Shown here piece after piece: positions 62,435 to 64,000 of a stretch of DNA of 64,000 bases (position 1 is its first letter; each line of letters starts with the position of its first letter). The position numbers and the translations under genes were made by a program. This DNA is from Bacillus sp. FSL K6-3431 (GTDB lineage Bacteria; Bacillota; Bacilli; Bacillales; Bacillaceae_C). The notes under the pieces were generated by a model. The model saw nothing but the letters and a program-made list of their open reading frames with translations. It did no database searches and was not told where the DNA came from. The stretch covers positions 3,162,001 through 3,226,000 of the forward strand of contig NZ_JBBOCT010000001.1 of NCBI RefSeq assembly GCF_038002605.1, written 5' to 3'.

Positions 62435-63478
62435 CTACTCTGATAACTTTCCCGATAGAAATTCAGCATCTTTCCCTACACCTAACAATAGAGCGGATCC
62501 ACTTTGATATTGCCAAGATAAGCCGATGAAATACAGACCCTTTTCTTTTGTTACTCCTCTTTTATGTATAGGAAATCCTTCATCATCTAATACTCCTGCA
62601 ATTTTAATCCAGTTATAATTTGGTTGAAATCCTGTAGCCCAAATAATATTTTTCGGCAAAACTCCATAACCATCTTCGAATAGGACTTTCTGATTTTTTA
62701 TTCCCACAGTTCTAGGAAATAATTTAATCCTTTTTTGTTTGACTAGGCTTTTTACTTCTCTTCCAATGATCGGATCATTATTTTTTAATATTTTACCAAG
62801 TGTTGAATCCACAGTTAAATTCAAGATTCCAAATAGATCGAACCACCAAAATATACTTTTGGTAAATACTTGGTAGGGTAAGAACTTTGGTCTTTTCCCA
62901 ATCGATATACACACTTCTCTATTAGACGCTAATTCGGCTGCAATCTGCATACCGGAGTTTCCCCCTCCAACAATTAATGTTAAACCTTCATTTAATTGTG
63001 ATGGGTTTTTATAAAGTGCGGAGTGTATTTGCATTATATCTTTTGGTAAAGTTGAACCTAATGTTGGTATATAAGGTTTTTGGAACGAACCTGTAGCAAT
63101 TACAATATTTTCAGATATAAGTCTATTACCGGAATCTGTAAGAATATGAAACATCCCATCCTCTTTTATAACCTCCTTAATTTTGCTATTCATGCATATC
63201 GGGAGATTAAAAAACCCTGCATACTCCTCTAGATAATCAGCAATTTCTTCTTTTGTGGGAAAGCCCTCCTGATTGCCTAGTATTGACATACCAGGTAACG
63301 CACTTTGTGCTCTCGGCGTAAATAACTTCAAAGAGTCATAACGAAAACGCCAAGAATCCCCCACTCTTGAATGACTATCAATTAAAAGAAAATCTTTCCC
63401 TTTCTTTTGCAAATAATATCCCATTGCTAGACCAGCCTGCCCAGCTCCTACTATTATCGTCTTATACTGGTTTACCAC
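62435..63478 (-). CDS. flavin-containing monooxygenase-like NAD(P)/FAD oxidoreductase (CzcO type)
   Basis: A 347-residue flavoprotein. The FAD-binding Rossmann motif is IIVGAGQAGLAMGYYL (about 8-23), the NADPH motif is LIVGGGNSGMQIAAEL (about 165-180), and the linker ATG-type motif is WATGFQPNY (about 280). These match YpdA/CzcO and class B monooxygenase relatives, which oxidise organic sulphur, nitrogen or ketone groups; the substrate is unknown. It is convergent with the CofE-like gene and stands alone. Its start at 63478 lacks a strong ribosome site. Confidence 0.88.
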   Translation of the reverse strand: MVNQYKTIIVGAGQAGLAMGYYLQKKGKDFLLIDSHSRVGDSWRFRYDSLKLFTPRAQSALPGMSILGNQEGFPTKEEIADYLEEYAGFFNLPICMNSKIKEVIKEDGMFHILTDSGNRLISENIVIATGSFQKPYIPTLGSTLPKDIMQIHSALYKNPSQLNEGLTLIVGGGNSGMQIAAELASNREVCISIGKRPKFLPYQVFTKSIFWWFDLFGILNLTVDSTLGKILKNNDPIIGREVKSLVKQKRIKLFPRTVGIKNQKVLFEDGYGVLPKNIIWATGFQPNYNWIKIAGVLDDEGFPIHKRGVTKEKGLYFIGLSWQYQSGSALLLGVGKDAEFLSGKLSE

Positions 63479-63744
63479 AATATCCTACCCCTTCTTGCAT
63501 CACTTACTTAGTTACTTCATGAGCCGTATCATCCAAATGTCACATCTTTATTCGTTGAGTATTCCGAAATTAAATACTGAGATTTAATTATATAATATTA
63601 TGTTTACTTGAAGCCTAATGATAAAGCAGTAGATTTATAATAAAGTGGGGGATTCAATAGCTATTCTCTTTATATGATACATTTAAAATAGTAAACTTAA
63701 GGAAATAATTTGAAGACAATTTTAACATAGAAAGGATGGCGAAT

Positions 63745-64000
63745 ATGTTAGAATCCTTACAGTCCATTCAAAAATTGAAGTATGGCGATAAAAACGTGCT
63801 AAAGAGAGAAAACTGGCTGGAGTATCTTTATGTGACAGAGCAAAAGAATATCAATCTAGAACAGGTTCAATCCTTATCAGATATTGGAGAGCATCCTGTT
63901 TTACAATACACTGAACGAACACTGCAAATATTGAATCGTTTGGAGCTTTCTCCTGAACATAAACAAATCCTTGAAGATGTCCTGAAATGGAGCGAAGTAG
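63745..64000 (+). CDS. unrecognised protein, N-terminal part (runs off the window)
   Basis: An ATG at 63745, eight bases after AAAGGA, opens a frame that is still open at the right edge after 85 codons. It starts MLESLQSIQKLKYGDKNVLK and includes ENWLEYLYVTEQKNINLEQV; it is soluble and mostly helical. Composition and codon use look like real coding DNA. I do not recognise the family. The preceding gap (63479-63744) shows only AT-rich DNA. Confidence 0.65.
   Translation, partial: MLESLQSIQKLKYGDKNVLKRENWLEYLYVTEQKNINLEQVQSLSDIGEHPVLQYTERTLQILNRLELSPEHKQILEDVLKWSEV

Overview
The window is chromosomal DNA from a low-GC Gram-positive bacterium of the Bacillaceae type. The reasons are strong AGGAGG-type ribosome binding sites, ATG/GTG/TTG starts, CcpA cre-like operators, a guanine-class purine riboswitch with PurR-like boxes, a GlnK/GlnL-type two-component pair, an HPr kinase homologue, and short intergenic inverted repeats of the kind common in Bacillus, Oceanobacillus and Virgibacillus. 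I cannot fix genus or species. No rRNA, tRNA, CRISPR array, intact transposase or prophage was seen.

Layout. 0-4.3 kb: an AfuABC/FbpABC-type ABC importer (binding protein, ATPase, double permease) followed by the N-terminus of a membrane sensor kinase, with a cre operator lying on its promoter. 4.4-8.5 kb: a decayed stretch with a frameshifted nitroreductase, a frameshifted oxidoreductase beside an intact Gfo/Idh/MocA dehydrogenase, and the multiply broken 3' part of a ba3-type cytochrome oxidase subunit I. 8.5-13.1 kb: a large orphan Upf1-like SF1 helicase, an aldo/keto reductase, and a tandem array of 52-nt hairpin repeats. 13.1-20.0 kb: a sugar operon (SorC regulator, ribose-type ABC importer, TrpA-like aldolase, FGGY kinase) with a MITE-like element inside it. 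20.3-26.0 kb: a TPR/coiled-coil lipoprotein, an M20 carbamoylase-type hydrolase, a DUF488 protein, an NCS1 permease and a CBS protein. 26.1-29.7 kb: adenine deaminase and a riboswitch-controlled NCS2 purine permease.

30-39 kb: a catabolic operon, TetR - OsmC - NCS1 permease - HyuA - HyuB-like - HyuB, with four-base start/stop overlaps, next to an HprK paralogue. 39.6-48 kb: two small genes missed by length cut-offs, a MarR/MFS drug-efflux pair, a SWIM-SNF2 helicase, a zinc-ribbon protein and an MFS carrier. 48-52 kb: a dicarboxylate/glutamate symporter with a cre-like site, and a GlnK/GlnL pair whose regulator appears to start at CTG. 52.4-54.3 kb: fructosamine kinase and deglycase (FrlD/FrlB type). 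54.5-59.7 kb: two zinc-ribbon ABC exporters flanking a DUF1854 protein. 59.9-64 kb: a relic of a fructose PTS gene, a LysR regulator divergent from an F420-ligase-like (CofE) protein, a flavin monooxygenase, and the start of an unrecognised gene.

The overall theme is nutrient scavenging: sugars, sugar phosphates, Amadori products, purines, hydantoin or oxoproline-like rings, and dicarboxylates. The best candidates for undescribed biology are the Lsr-like operon that replaces the usual aldolase with a TrpA paralogue, the DUF1854/zinc-ribbon ABC unit, the HyuA-HyuB-HyuB operon with its transporter, and the regulated CofE homologue in a group of bacteria not known for F420.
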